64,000 bases of DNA. Source: Streptomyces klenkii. GTDB taxonomy: Bacteria > Actinomycetota > Actinomycetes > Streptomycetales > Streptomycetaceae. Positions 1-7,576 of the stretch are shown here, piece by piece (positions within the stretch are counted from its first letter, which is position 1; each line of letters opens with the position of its first letter). The stretch spans positions 1 through 64,000 of the forward strand of contig NZ_RBAM01000014.1 in the NCBI RefSeq assembly GCF_003626645.1, given 5' to 3'. The notes below the pieces were generated by a model that saw nothing but the letters and a program-made list of their open reading frames with translations, had not been told where the DNA came from and made no database searches. The translations under genes and the position numbers were made by a program.

Positions 1-162
1 CGTTACGTCCGCATACTCGTCGATCACCTTGGAAGGCTGTCGGCACCGGAGCCGGCCAGCCAGATCCCGCCCCACACGCTGGAGGGGCGGTCCGGCCGGA
101 CCGCCCCTGATCCACGACCGGACCACTGCACTCCCGACGACGCCTTTGACCAGGCCAGATAG
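1..162 (+). CDS. Possible 3' end of an unrecognised gene (partial)
   Basis: An open frame runs in from the left edge and stops at TAG 160-162, giving 53 codons. I do not recognise the peptide, which is rich in Pro, Asp and Arg. The only support is the uninterrupted frame and a strong terminator-like hairpin at 251-298 that would suit the end of a plus-strand gene. Other frames are also open here because of the base composition, so this could be non-coding or the decayed end of a gene. Confidence 0.2.
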   Translation, partial: RYVRILVDHLGRLSAPEPASQIPPHTLEGRSGRTAPDPRPDHCTPDDAFDQAR

Positions 163-250
163 CGAAACGCTGCTGGAGTACTACGCGAACTGGCAGGCCG
201 CCCGGCCCAGTAACGCACACCGGCGACGCCCTCGGCCGCTGTTGGCGCAT

Positions 251-298
251 CCGGCCCGGTCTTGCAGCGAGCCCGCGCTCACTGCAAGACCGGGCCGG
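251..298. terminator. Strong inverted repeat, probable bidirectional terminator
   Basis: A perfect 17-bp stem pairs 251-267 with 282-298 around a 14-nt loop. It lies just beyond the stop of the minus-strand SDR-like gene at 346 and after the partial plus-strand frame ending at 162. It could therefore end transcription from both sides. No long T run follows, as is usual for Streptomyces terminators. Confidence 0.7.
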
Positions 299-345
299 TG
301 CTCAACCGCAGCGTTGCAGGGTTCAGAGGGCTCCGGTGTCTGCGG

Positions 346-1296
346 TCAGTGCCGGGCCCGGGCAAGGAAGGCCCGGTACCAGGCGAGGGTGTCGTCCAGG
401 GTCGCGTCGAAGGCGACCGGCTTGATACCGAAGGTCTCCTGGATCGCGGTGGAGTCCATCACCTGCGGTTCGGTGTGCTGGTAGAACAGCTCGGCGTAGG
501 AGTCTATGAACACCTCGTCGAACGGCCCGAAGGGGCGCGGCTCGCTCATGATGGTGATCTTCAGGGGCTGCCCGACCTTCCGCTCGATCTGCTGGAAGAT
601 CTCGCGGGTGGACCGGGTGGGGGCGGTGGGCAGGTGCCAGACGCGGCCGTCGCCGTCGGGACGTTCCCCCAGGGTGGCCAGGCCGGCGGCGACGTCGCGG
701 ATGTCGGTGTAGCTGTGAGGCAGGTCGATGTCACCCAGGCCCAGCACGTCGGTTCCGGTCAGGGCGCCGGGGAAGACGGCGCCGCCCAGGGTGGAGTTGA
801 GCACGCCGGGGCCGACGAAGTCCGCCGAGCGGCCGAGCACGACACGGGCTCGGCCGTCACGGTGCGCGGCCAGGTACTTCTCGTCGAGGGCGGCCCGCAT
901 CCTGCCCTTGGCGCCGGTCGCGTTCCAGGGGGTGTCTTCGGTCATGACCTGACCGTGGGTTTCGCCGTAGGGGTAGAGGGTGTCAAGGACGACGAGGCGC
1001 GCCCCGGCGGTCTCCACCGCGCCGAGGATCGCGTCCTGGATGCCGGGCATCACCTCGACCTGTAGGTGATAGGCGACATTCACGCAGTGGTAGACGACAC
1101 CGGCGCCCTCGATCGCCGTCAGCGCTCCCTCGATGGTGCTCACATCGCCCTTGCGACGTTCGACTCCGTCGATGGGCTCCCCGGCCCCCGAGCGGTCGAC
1201 GAGACGGACCCCGTGCCCACGGCGGGCGAGTTCGGTGGCAACGGCGGTGCCTGCGGGGCCCGCACCCAGGACGACGTGGAAATCAGCGGCGTTCAT
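346..1296 (-). CDS. NAD-dependent epimerase/dehydratase-like protein (SDR-like)
   Basis: A 316-residue protein of the extended-SDR/epimerase type. The N-terminal dinucleotide-binding motif GAGPAG (residues about 11-16) follows a short beta strand, and RxGD-like spacing follows the second strand. Such proteins oxidise, reduce or isomerise sugar or small-molecule substrates in the cytoplasm. The usual Tyr-x3-Lys catalytic pair is not obvious: the equivalent region reads LYPYGETHG. The reaction is therefore uncertain, and it may be a binding protein or an NmrA-like member. The ATG at 1296 is preceded by a good ribosome site, GGAGGAC. It diverges from a TetR gene 169 bp away, the classic layout in which the regulator represses the enzyme gene. 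Confidence 0.8.
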   Translation of the reverse strand: MNAADFHVVLGAGPAGTAVATELARRGHGVRLVDRSGAGEPIDGVERRKGDVSTIEGALTAIEGAGVVYHCVNVAYHLQVEVMPGIQDAILGAVETAGARLVVLDTLYPYGETHGQVMTEDTPWNATGAKGRMRAALDEKYLAAHRDGRARVVLGRSADFVGPGVLNSTLGGAVFPGALTGTDVLGLGDIDLPHSYTDIRDVAAGLATLGERPDGDGRVWHLPTAPTRSTREIFQQIERKVGQPLKITIMSEPRPFGPFDEVFIDSYAELFYQHTEPQVMDSTAIQETFGIKPVAFDATLDDTLAWYRAFLARARH

Positions 1297-1371
1297 GAGA
1301 GATGTCCTCCAGCTCTTCGTACGGGCTGTGATCCGCGCGAGGCGGCCTGCGCGTTACGATGAATCACATCT

Positions 1372-1386
1372 GTTAGACACCATAAC
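1372..1386. promoter_or_regulatory. Candidate operator in the SDR/TetR divergent region
   Basis: A short inverted repeat, GTTA-N7-TAAC, sits in the A/T-richer part of the 169-bp region between the divergent SDR-like and TetR genes. Position and symmetry suit a TetR-family site, but the arms are only 4 bp, so this is a weak call. Confidence 0.3.
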
Positions 1387-1465
1387 TCTCTCGGGTGCGG
1401 TTCGGGCAAGGTCTACCGAGTTCTCCGGACCCGGGACACCGGACAGACAGCACAGGAGGACCGTC

Positions 1466-2179
1466 ATGGCCGCCGCAGCATCCAGCCCCCGGGTCCGCTA
1501 CCGGGAGCAGACCCGCGCCCGGATCAAGGAGATCGCCCTGGCGCAGCTGGCCGAGGGCGGAGCCTCCGCCGTGGCCCTCACACGCATCGCCAAAGAGATC
1601 GGGCTGTCCGGCCCGGCCCTGTACCGGTACTTCGCCGGCCGCGACGACCTGCTCCACGCCCTGGTCCGGGACGCCTACGACGACATCGCCGCCGCGATCC
1701 GGCACGCGGCCGCCGACCTGCCCGGCAGTCCCGCCGCCGCCCTGCACCGCCTGGCCGATGCCCACCTCGACTGGGCCGTCACCGAACCCCACCGTTACCT
1801 GCTGATCCAGGGCAACCCGATCCCCGGCTACGCCGCCCCGCCCGACACAGTGCGCCGCGCCCGCGCCGGCATGGGCCCCTTCGTGAAGGTCTTCGCCACC
1901 GGCCGGCCCACCGATACGGTCCAGCCGGTCGTCGACGAAATGACCGCCTGGCTGCACCAGGACGAAACGGCCGCCGACTGGCTGCGCGAGTACGCCGGCC
2001 TCACCCCCGACGACCCGAACGCGGGCTGCGCCCTTGCCGGCCCGGTGCTCGCTTGGTCCCACCTGCACGGCACCGCCCACCTGGAAGTGTCCGGCCAGTA
2101 CGCGGGCATGGGCCACCACGCCCGAACCCTCCTGAGGGCCCAGATGAGCATGCTGGCCACCGCCTTCCGCCTCTCCTGA
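1466..2179 (+). CDS. TetR/AcrR family transcriptional regulator
   Basis: A 237-residue one-component repressor. The N-terminal helix-turn-helix (about residues 15-60) has the family pattern: RIAKEIGLSGPALYRYFAGR followed by DDLLHAL. The C-terminal ligand domain contains the segment LLIQGNPIPGYAAP, typical of the TetR group with a WHG-type C-terminal domain. The ATG at 1466 is chosen because AGGAGGA (1454-1460) lies at proper spacing; the longer frame upstream has no such site. It is divergent from the SDR-like gene at 346-1296 and probably represses that gene and itself. The ligand is unknown. Confidence 0.92.
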   Translation: MAAAASSPRVRYREQTRARIKEIALAQLAEGGASAVALTRIAKEIGLSGPALYRYFAGRDDLLHALVRDAYDDIAAAIRHAAADLPGSPAAALHRLADAHLDWAVTEPHRYLLIQGNPIPGYAAPPDTVRRARAGMGPFVKVFATGRPTDTVQPVVDEMTAWLHQDETAADWLREYAGLTPDDPNAGCALAGPVLAWSHLHGTAHLEVSGQYAGMGHHARTLLRAQMSMLATAFRLS

Positions 2180-2536
2180 CCCACCTCCGCCCCGAAACCG
2201 GTCGCCCTCAGGCGGCTGACGAAAGCCATGCTCGGTGAATCACGTCCACGGCCGTGTGCTCGTATCAGTGCCGCCACCGGACAAGCGGCTCCCTGCAGCC
2301 ATCGGTTGCGGGCGGGCGGGCGGCGGCCATGAGGTACGAGGGCACTCCCCCGTCATCGTCATCTTCCGTGTTTTCAGTCCGATTTCATCGGCCCGTGCAA
2401 ACTCCTGGCGTGAGGACTGCGACCACCCCGTGGCTGATATCAGGCCAAATGATCAAAGGGGCGGACGACGTGTCCGGGGTCTTCATAGGCTCGTCATGCT
2501 TCACAGGAAGTTCACGGAGTCACCACGGAAGGTCAC
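2180..2536. other. Intergenic region upstream of the secreted lectin-like gene
   Basis: This 357-bp stretch holds no convincing gene. It is less GC-rich than its surroundings, especially at 2340-2460, which suits a promoter region for the secreted protein starting at 2537. The ribosome site GGAAGG is at 2527-2532. I could not fix -35 and -10 boxes with confidence. Confidence 0.4.
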
Positions 2537-4123
2537 ATGCTTAGACACCCCAGGGGCGTCAGACGCCTCATAGCGGCCCCGTTCCTCGCCCTGCTCATGC
2601 TCACCACCGGCGCCGGCGTCATCGCCACCGCCACCACCGCGCAGGCCGCGGACTCCGATGCCTGGACGTTCACCAATCCGGACGGCACCCTCAACGCGAC
2701 CGGCAACAACGATGGAAACCAGATCTCCGTCACTCCCGACGGCACCAACTACCGGAACTGGCGGCTGATCAAGCTCGGCGCCCCCGGCACGTTCAACATC
2801 GCCAGCACCTCCTCCGGGAAGTGCATCTACGCCACCCAGCCCGCCGTTCAGCAGTCCTGCGGCAAGGACGGCGAGCAGTGGAACTTCCGCCCCGTCGACG
2901 GCAAGCCCAACACCTTCGGCATCGTCCGCCGCGACGACCGCAGCGGCACTGAGTGGTGCATGGACAACCGGGGCGGGCTCCACCTGTGGGGCATCCTCGC
3001 CCAGCCCAACGTCTGCAACGGCAGCGCGAGCCAGGAATGGACGGTCCCCGCGTCAAAGGCGGCCGAGGCGCGGAAGCTCGCCCTCGACTACTACGCCGAC
3101 CTGTGCTCCAAGAAGACCTCCACCTGCTCGTGGACGCAGAAGTCCGAGGGGCAGCCCGAGGTCCTGCCGCGCCAGCCCGCCTCGTCGGTCTGGTACAACG
3201 ACACCAGCGGCACCATGAAGCAGGTCTTCACCACGATCTACCACTCCGGCTGGGCACAGGCGTACTCCGCGGGCGTGTCGACCTCCGTCGGTGTCTCCGC
3301 CCCGGTCCAGGCCATGATCTCCAGCCAGCTCACCGCGACGCAGACCTACACCTCCGACGAGACCACCGTGAACGGCATCGCGATCGACGTCCCGGCCAAG
3401 AGCTACGGATGGGTCGACTTCGCCGCCGTCGGCAAGAAGGTCACCGGCACGTGGACCTTCGACACCGACAACCAGCCGTGGACCACGGACGCGACCGTCA
3501 CCGTCCCCGTCATCAACTCGGCGGCCGGATCCACCATGTACGTCGCCCGCACCAGCACGACCGCACCCGGCACCGGCACGGGCACCGGCAGCCCGGACGT
3601 CAAGCCCGCCGCCCTCGCCGCGACCACGACGAACACCGTGGACATGCCGAAGGGCACCCACCTGACCGCCTACAAGGGCGGTGTACGGGCCATCGACGAC
3701 AGCGACGGCAGCACGATCGCGACGATTCTTCCCGGAACGGTCAAGGCCACCGACGGCACCACCCACAAGATCAACACATCCGTCGACGGGAACAAAGTCA
3801 CCCAGATCATCGACGGCGTCACCGGAAGCACCATCGAAGGCACCGTGACCCCGCCGGTCTTCTCCGTCGGCACCGCGGACCCCGCCCCGGTCGGCACCGT
3901 GGCTGCGAAGACAGCCCTTGCAAAGAAGACGGTCCTCGCGATGCGTACCGCTTCCGACGGCAAGGATGAGGACAAGGACAAAGACAAGAAGCTGAACTGC
4001 ATCAGGGACAAGATGGTCGCCGGAATCATCGGGGGTTTCGTGGGCACCATCGAGGCGGGCGGCGCCGGAGCGATGCCCGGTGCCCTCGGCGGCCTCGCCA
4101 TCGGAATCGCGACCTGCAAGTGA
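2537..4123 (+). CDS. Secreted RICIN-lectin / aerolysin-like protein with a Gly-rich hydrophobic tail
   Basis: A 528-residue exported protein. Residues 1-37 are a Sec signal peptide ending at AQA. Residues about 40-170 look like a beta-trefoil RICIN lectin domain (NIASTSSGKCIYA, then SQEWTV). A short helix with two Cys follows. Residues about 215-345 are Ser/Thr-rich strands with a VPAKSYGWVDF turn, resembling the ETX/MTX2-aerolysin pore-forming fold. After a GTGTGTG linker, residues about 365-440 form another beta-rich segment resembling DUF8020. The last 42 residues are hydrophobic and Gly/Ala-rich (IIGGFVGTIEAGGAGAMPG) between two Cys, like a bacteriocin or glycine-zipper helix. Gene position and RBS are secure. 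The pore-forming and DUF8020 readings are inference from strand pattern. Confidence 0.75.
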   Translation: MLRHPRGVRRLIAAPFLALLMLTTGAGVIATATTAQAADSDAWTFTNPDGTLNATGNNDGNQISVTPDGTNYRNWRLIKLGAPGTFNIASTSSGKCIYATQPAVQQSCGKDGEQWNFRPVDGKPNTFGIVRRDDRSGTEWCMDNRGGLHLWGILAQPNVCNGSASQEWTVPASKAAEARKLALDYYADLCSKKTSTCSWTQKSEGQPEVLPRQPASSVWYNDTSGTMKQVFTTIYHSGWAQAYSAGVSTSVGVSAPVQAMISSQLTATQTYTSDETTVNGIAIDVPAKSYGWVDFAAVGKKVTGTWTFDTDNQPWTTDATVTVPVINSAAGSTMYVARTSTTAPGTGTGTGSPDVKPAALAATTTNTVDMPKGTHLTAYKGGVRAIDDSDGSTIATILPGTVKATDGTTHKINTSVDGNKVTQIIDGVTGSTIEGTVTPPVFSVGTADPAPVGTVAAKTALAKKTVLAMRTASDGKDEDKDKDKKLNCIRDKMVAGIIGGFVGTIEAGGAGAMPGALGGLAIGIATCK

Positions 4124-4156
4124 TCTGACCGTACGACCTGAACGACCCTGTCCCCC

Positions 4157-4188
4157 TGTCCCCCTGCCTACGGGCCGGCAGGGGGACA
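4157..4188 (+). terminator. Terminator hairpin after the secreted protein gene
   Basis: A perfect 12-bp stem pairs 4157-4168 with 4177-4188 around an 8-nt loop. It begins 34 bp after the stop codon at 4123 and precedes the next gene, so the secreted protein is probably transcribed alone. Confidence 0.7.
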
Positions 4189-4310
4189 CGGCGCTTCCGG
4201 GGAATCGGCACGGTACAGGCCATCCCGCCGGACAGGCCGAATGCGCCGGCGGCATCAGCCCGGGCCGGGGCGGCCAAGGGTCGGGCCGGAGGAGTAGGAT
4301 CGCCCGCGCC

Positions 4311-5153
4311 ATGCAGATGAATGCCACTTACACCAGTTTTGTCGCGGTCGGGGACTCCTTCACCGAGGGCATGTCCGACGGGCTGCCGGACGGCTCCTAC
4401 CGGGGCTGGGCCGATCTCCTCGCCGCGCGGCTGGCGGCCCGTAGCCCCGGCTTCCGCTACGCGAACCTCGCCGTGCGCGGCAAGCTGATCGGCCAGATCG
4501 CGGACGAGCAGTCCGCGGCGGCCGCCGAGCTGGGCGCGGACGTGGTGACGCTGGTCGGCGGCCTGAACGACGTGCTGCGGCCCAAGTGCGACGTGGACGA
4601 GGTGTGCGCCCGGCTGGCGGAGGCCGCCGACCGGCTCGCGCCGAGCTGCAAGCAGCTGGTGCTGATGCGCAGCCCCGGCCGGCGCGGCCCCGTCCTGGAG
4701 CGGTTCCGCCCCCGCATGGAGCAGCTGTTCTCGTTCGTCGACGCGCTGGCGGAGCGGCACGAGGCCGTGGTCGTGGACCTCTTCGGCGCCGAGGTGCTGG
4801 GCGACGCGCGGCTGTGGGCCGACGACCGCCTGCACCTGAACGCCGAGGGACACCGGCGGGTGGCCGAGGCCGTGTGGCAGGCGCTCGGCCACGAGCCGGA
4901 GGCCGACTGGCGCGCGACGCTGCCCCCGGCCGTCCGGCCCGGCTGGGCCGCCCGCCGCGCCTCCGACGCCCGCTTCACGCGCGAGCACCTCGTGCCGTGG
5001 ATCGGGCGCCGCCTGACGGGACGCTCGTCCGGTGACGGCCGGACGGGCGCGCACTTCAGCGCGGACGAGGGCCGGGCGTTCTGGGTGACGCCGCCGGCCG
5101 GCGGGGCCGCGACGACCGGCGACGTGACGGGGTGGCTGCGGGCTCAGCCGTAA
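4311..5153 (+). CDS. SGNH/GDSL-family esterase or lipase
   Basis: A 280-residue SGNH hydrolase. Block I is GDSFTEGM with the catalytic Ser at about residue 16. Block III is GGLNDV. Block V is DDRLHLN (near residue 172), supplying Asp and His. Such enzymes cleave ester bonds of lipids, polysaccharide acetyl groups or small molecules. No signal peptide is visible, so it should act in the cytoplasm. ATG 4311 follows GGAGGAGTAGGAT (4288-4300); ATG 4317, six bases on, is equally possible. The C-terminal 70 residues after the catalytic domain are Arg/Gly-rich and unassigned. Substrate unknown. Confidence 0.88.
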   Translation: MQMNATYTSFVAVGDSFTEGMSDGLPDGSYRGWADLLAARLAARSPGFRYANLAVRGKLIGQIADEQSAAAAELGADVVTLVGGLNDVLRPKCDVDEVCARLAEAADRLAPSCKQLVLMRSPGRRGPVLERFRPRMEQLFSFVDALAERHEAVVVDLFGAEVLGDARLWADDRLHLNAEGHRRVAEAVWQALGHEPEADWRATLPPAVRPGWAARRASDARFTREHLVPWIGRRLTGRSSGDGRTGAHFSADEGRAFWVTPPAGGAATTGDVTGWLRAQP

Positions 5154-5177
5154 GCCCGCCAAGGCCCCTCTAACGGC

Positions 5178-6017
5178 TCAGCTCTCCAGCAGCCGGTGCA
5201 GCGCGGCCTTGAGGGCGTCGACGAAGGCGTCGCGCGTCCGCGGGTCCACGAGGTCCAGGGACAGGTACGGGTTGAGGTCCTCCAGCTCGACCAGCAGCAG
5301 CTCCCCCTCGGGGGTGCGGCAGGCGTCCACGCGCTGGATGCCGTGCTCGATGCCGTTCCAGTCGACGAAGCGCTGCGCGAACGCCAGGTCCTCGGCGGTG
5401 GGCTCGTACGGCACGAGCTCCCAGCGGCGGTCGGGGTCGGGCGCGTGGAGGGCATACTGGAAGGCGTCGTCGACGAAGTAGAACGACACCTCGTAGCGGA
5501 AGCGGATCCGCGGCTGGACGAGAACGCTGCCGGAGGGTCCGTAGGAGAGGTCCGCGAGCTCCTCGCGCGGGACGAAGCGCAGGCCTATGGAGTCCGCGCC
5601 GAGCTTCGGCTTGACCACGTACTCGTCGGCGGCGGGCAGGCGGCCGGCGTCCTCGGCGCGGTCGACGGTCGGGATGACGGGGAATCCGGCGGCGGTCAGG
5701 TCCAGCAGGTACTGCTTGCCGGCCATGTCGGCCTTGCCGGTCAGCTGGTTGTAGACGCGCACGCCGCCCTCGGCCGCGCGGCGCGCGAAGGCGTCGTACG
5801 CGGCCTGGTAGTGCAGCACGGGCCCGCTGTTGCGGACCACGACGGCGTCGAAGGCGTCCATCAGTGCGGCGGCGTCGAGCGGGTGGCACAGGGCGATGTC
5901 GAAGTCCTCGCGCAGCCGGGAGGACAGGAAGATGTCCTCGTCGCAGTACCTGCGTCCGCGCGCCGGGTAGGCGAGGTCAGTGACGTAGAGGACACGGGGC
6001 TGGGCGGCGGACGGCAT
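5178..6017 (-). CDS. ATP-grasp-like protein of unknown ligase function
   Basis: A 279-residue protein that reads as a compact ATP-grasp fold. An N-terminal pre-grasp domain (YVTDLAYPARG) is followed by a nucleotide-binding segment (EYVVKPKLGADSIGL, about residues 135-150). A beta strand pair comes next (VLVQPRIRFRYEVSFYFV), then a C-terminal metal-site motif (LLLVELEDLNPYLSLD) with conserved Glu and Asn. ATP-grasp enzymes join a carboxylate to an amine or thiol through an acyl phosphate. No substrate can be named. The ATG at 6017 has AGGAGA upstream. It is divergent from the glyoxalase gene; the shared region carries a 9-bp tandem repeat. Confidence 0.7.
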   Translation of the reverse strand: MPSAAQPRVLYVTDLAYPARGRRYCDEDIFLSSRLREDFDIALCHPLDAAALMDAFDAVVVRNSGPVLHYQAAYDAFARRAAEGGVRVYNQLTGKADMAGKQYLLDLTAAGFPVIPTVDRAEDAGRLPAADEYVVKPKLGADSIGLRFVPREELADLSYGPSGSVLVQPRIRFRYEVSFYFVDDAFQYALHAPDPDRRWELVPYEPTAEDLAFAQRFVDWNGIEHGIQRVDACRTPEGELLLVELEDLNPYLSLDLVDPRTRDAFVDALKAALHRLLES

Positions 6018-6114
6018 GGCTCTCCTGACACGGTGCTGCCCAGAGGCCCCATTGACGGCCCACGGGCTGTCCGGTCGATGATATCCGTGCAGGTCAGACG
6101 GAGATCGTCCGGCG

Positions 6115-6186
6115 TTCCCAATGTCCCCGATGTTGCCGATGTTCCCAGTGTTGCCGGCGATCCCGGTGATCCCGGTGTTCCCGAGC
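6115..6186 (+). repeat. Eight degenerate 9-bp tandem repeats in the glyoxalase leader
   Basis: Eight consecutive 9-mers of pattern NYNCCNRNG run from 6115 to 6186: TTCCCAATG, TCCCCGATG, TTGCCGATG, TTCCCAGTG, TTGCCGGCG, ATCCCGGTG twice, and TTCCCGAGC. They end directly at the ribosome site AAGGAG (6188-6193) of the glyoxalase gene. They also lie in its frame, so an upstream ATG at 6078 would turn them into a VPx-type peptide tail. Confidence 0.8.
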
Positions 6187-6200
6187 GAAGGAGAAACCGC

Positions 6201-6620
6201 GTGCCTGTCGACGGCAAGGCCCACGTGCGCATCGCCCGCCCGTCCCGCAACCTCGCGGCGGCGGAGCGGTTCTGGACCGAGGGGCTCGGCCTGTCGGTCC
6301 TCTACCGGCACGAGGCCGCCCCGGACGCCCCGCCCCGGGAGGACCACTCCCTGCTGATGCTGGGCTGGCCGGACGCGGGCTGGCACCTCGAACTGGTCGT
6401 CTCGGAGGGCGAGTTCGTACGCCCCGTGCCCACCGTGGAGGACCTCCTGGTCGTCTACGTCGCCGAGGAGGTCCCGCAGGAGCTCGTCGACCGCCTGGAG
6501 GCGTACGGCGGCAGGCGCGTCGAGGCCCACAACCCCTACTGGGACACGTGGGGCGTCACAATCGAGGACCCCGACGGCTACCGCCTGGTGCTGTCCACGC
6601 GCGACTGGTCCAACACGTAG
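6201..6620 (+). CDS. Glyoxalase/VOC family protein
   Basis: A 139-residue single-domain vicinal-oxygen-chelate protein. Paired beta-alpha-beta units are visible: HVRIARPSRNLAAAERFW, then WHLELVVSEGEF, and near the C-terminus WGVTIEDPDGYRLVLS. The family includes dioxygenases, isomerases and drug-binding resistance proteins, and the reaction here is unknown. Candidate metal ligands are His at the first strand and Glu in HLELVV. GTG 6201 is preferred because AAGGAG lies at proper spacing. An in-frame ATG at 6078 would add about 41 residues encoded by the 9-bp repeats, which no VOC protein needs. Confidence 0.85.
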   Translation: MPVDGKAHVRIARPSRNLAAAERFWTEGLGLSVLYRHEAAPDAPPREDHSLLMLGWPDAGWHLELVVSEGEFVRPVPTVEDLLVVYVAEEVPQELVDRLEAYGGRRVEAHNPYWDTWGVTIEDPDGYRLVLSTRDWSNT

Positions 6621-6640
6621 ACGGACAGCTCGGCCCGCGT

Positions 6641-7471
6641 TCAGCGCGTCGCGTCGAGGATGACTCTCGCGACGAGCGCCGGGTCGTCGTTCATGGGCAC
6701 GTGCCCGCAGCCGGGCAGCCGGATCAGCCGAGCCCCGGGGATCACCTGCTTGGCCCGGACGCCCTGGCGGCGCAGCAGCAGCCGGTCGCGCGTACCCCAC
6801 GCGACGGTCACGGGGACGTCCGCGATGTCGTGCGTGAACAGGACACGCCGACCGCCGGCGAGGGTGGCGGCGAAGCCGGCGCACTCGCGCAGCGCCCGCG
6901 TCTCGGCCATCACGGCGTCGGGCGAACGGCGGCCCGGGCGGGCGTAGATGGTGCCGGCCAGCGCCGCGCGCCCGGCGGCCGTGCGGGCCAGCCGGGCCAC
7001 GGCCTGCGGGGACAGCGACTCGGCGCCCCGCCGCATCGCGCGCAACACGGCGAAGGCGTAGCGGCGCTCGGCCTCGGTCCAGAAGCCCGCGGGCGAGAGC
7101 GCGACCGCGGTCCGTACGAGCTTCTCGTGGGCGAGCTGGAGCGCCAGCAACCCGCCGAGGGAGTTGCCCGCGACGTGCGGCCGGTCCAGGTCCAGGGCCT
7201 CGAACAGCCCTCTGAGGACGGGGACCACGCCGCGCAGGTCGTAGCTGACGCCGTCCGGCAGCGCGGGGGACGCGCCGAAGCCGGGCAGGTCGACGGCGAT
7301 GACGTCGCGCTCGGCGGCGAGGATGCCGGCGACCGGGTCCCACGCCTGCAAGTGGTGGCCGATGCCGTGCAGGAGCACCAGCGGCTCCCCGCCGCCGAGC
7401 CGTTCGTAGGACACCTCCGCCGTCCGCCGTCCGGCGGGGGTGTCGATGGGGAAGACGACCGTGTCGGCCAT
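6641..7471 (-). CDS. Alpha/beta-fold hydrolase
   Basis: A 276-residue cytoplasmic alpha/beta hydrolase. The oxyanion-hole motif LLHGIGHH is followed by the nucleophile elbow GNSLGG (Ser in the motif) and a C-terminal catalytic His in LPGCGHVPM. The Asp is likely in AWGTRDRL. Members cleave esters, C-C bonds or epoxides; the substrate cannot be told. The gene converges with the glyoxalase (20-bp gap) and diverges from the ECF41 sigma factor gene 105 bp away. It could therefore belong to that sigma factor's regulon, although ECF41 partners are more often SDR or carboxymuconolactone decarboxylase-type proteins. Confidence 0.88.
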   Translation of the reverse strand: MADTVVFPIDTPAGRRTAEVSYERLGGGEPLVLLHGIGHHLQAWDPVAGILAAERDVIAVDLPGFGASPALPDGVSYDLRGVVPVLRGLFEALDLDRPHVAGNSLGGLLALQLAHEKLVRTAVALSPAGFWTEAERRYAFAVLRAMRRGAESLSPQAVARLARTAAGRAALAGTIYARPGRRSPDAVMAETRALRECAGFAATLAGGRRVLFTHDIADVPVTVAWGTRDRLLLRRQGVRAKQVIPGARLIRLPGCGHVPMNDDPALVARVILDATR

Positions 7472-7576
7472 GGGTGGCTCCTCGTCATCCTGGAGTGACC
7501 GCTGAGGTATTGAGACAGGATGTCAGTAAGAGTTACCGCAGGGTAGACCCTGTGCGAAGAGCCGTACGATGGCCCG

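Noticed and set aside
1133..1465. N-terminal extension of the TetR gene
   Set aside because: The extension would cover the divergent promoter and overlap the SDR-like gene start. The ATG at 1466 has a strong ribosome site.
2180..2536. Riboswitch or structured leader upstream of the secreted protein
   Set aside because: No riboswitch consensus or long-range stem was found by eye; only a less GC-rich promoter-like region.
6115..6186. CRISPR-like array
   Set aside because: The units are 9 bp with no spacers and degenerate, so this is a simple tandem repeat. No cas genes are in the window.
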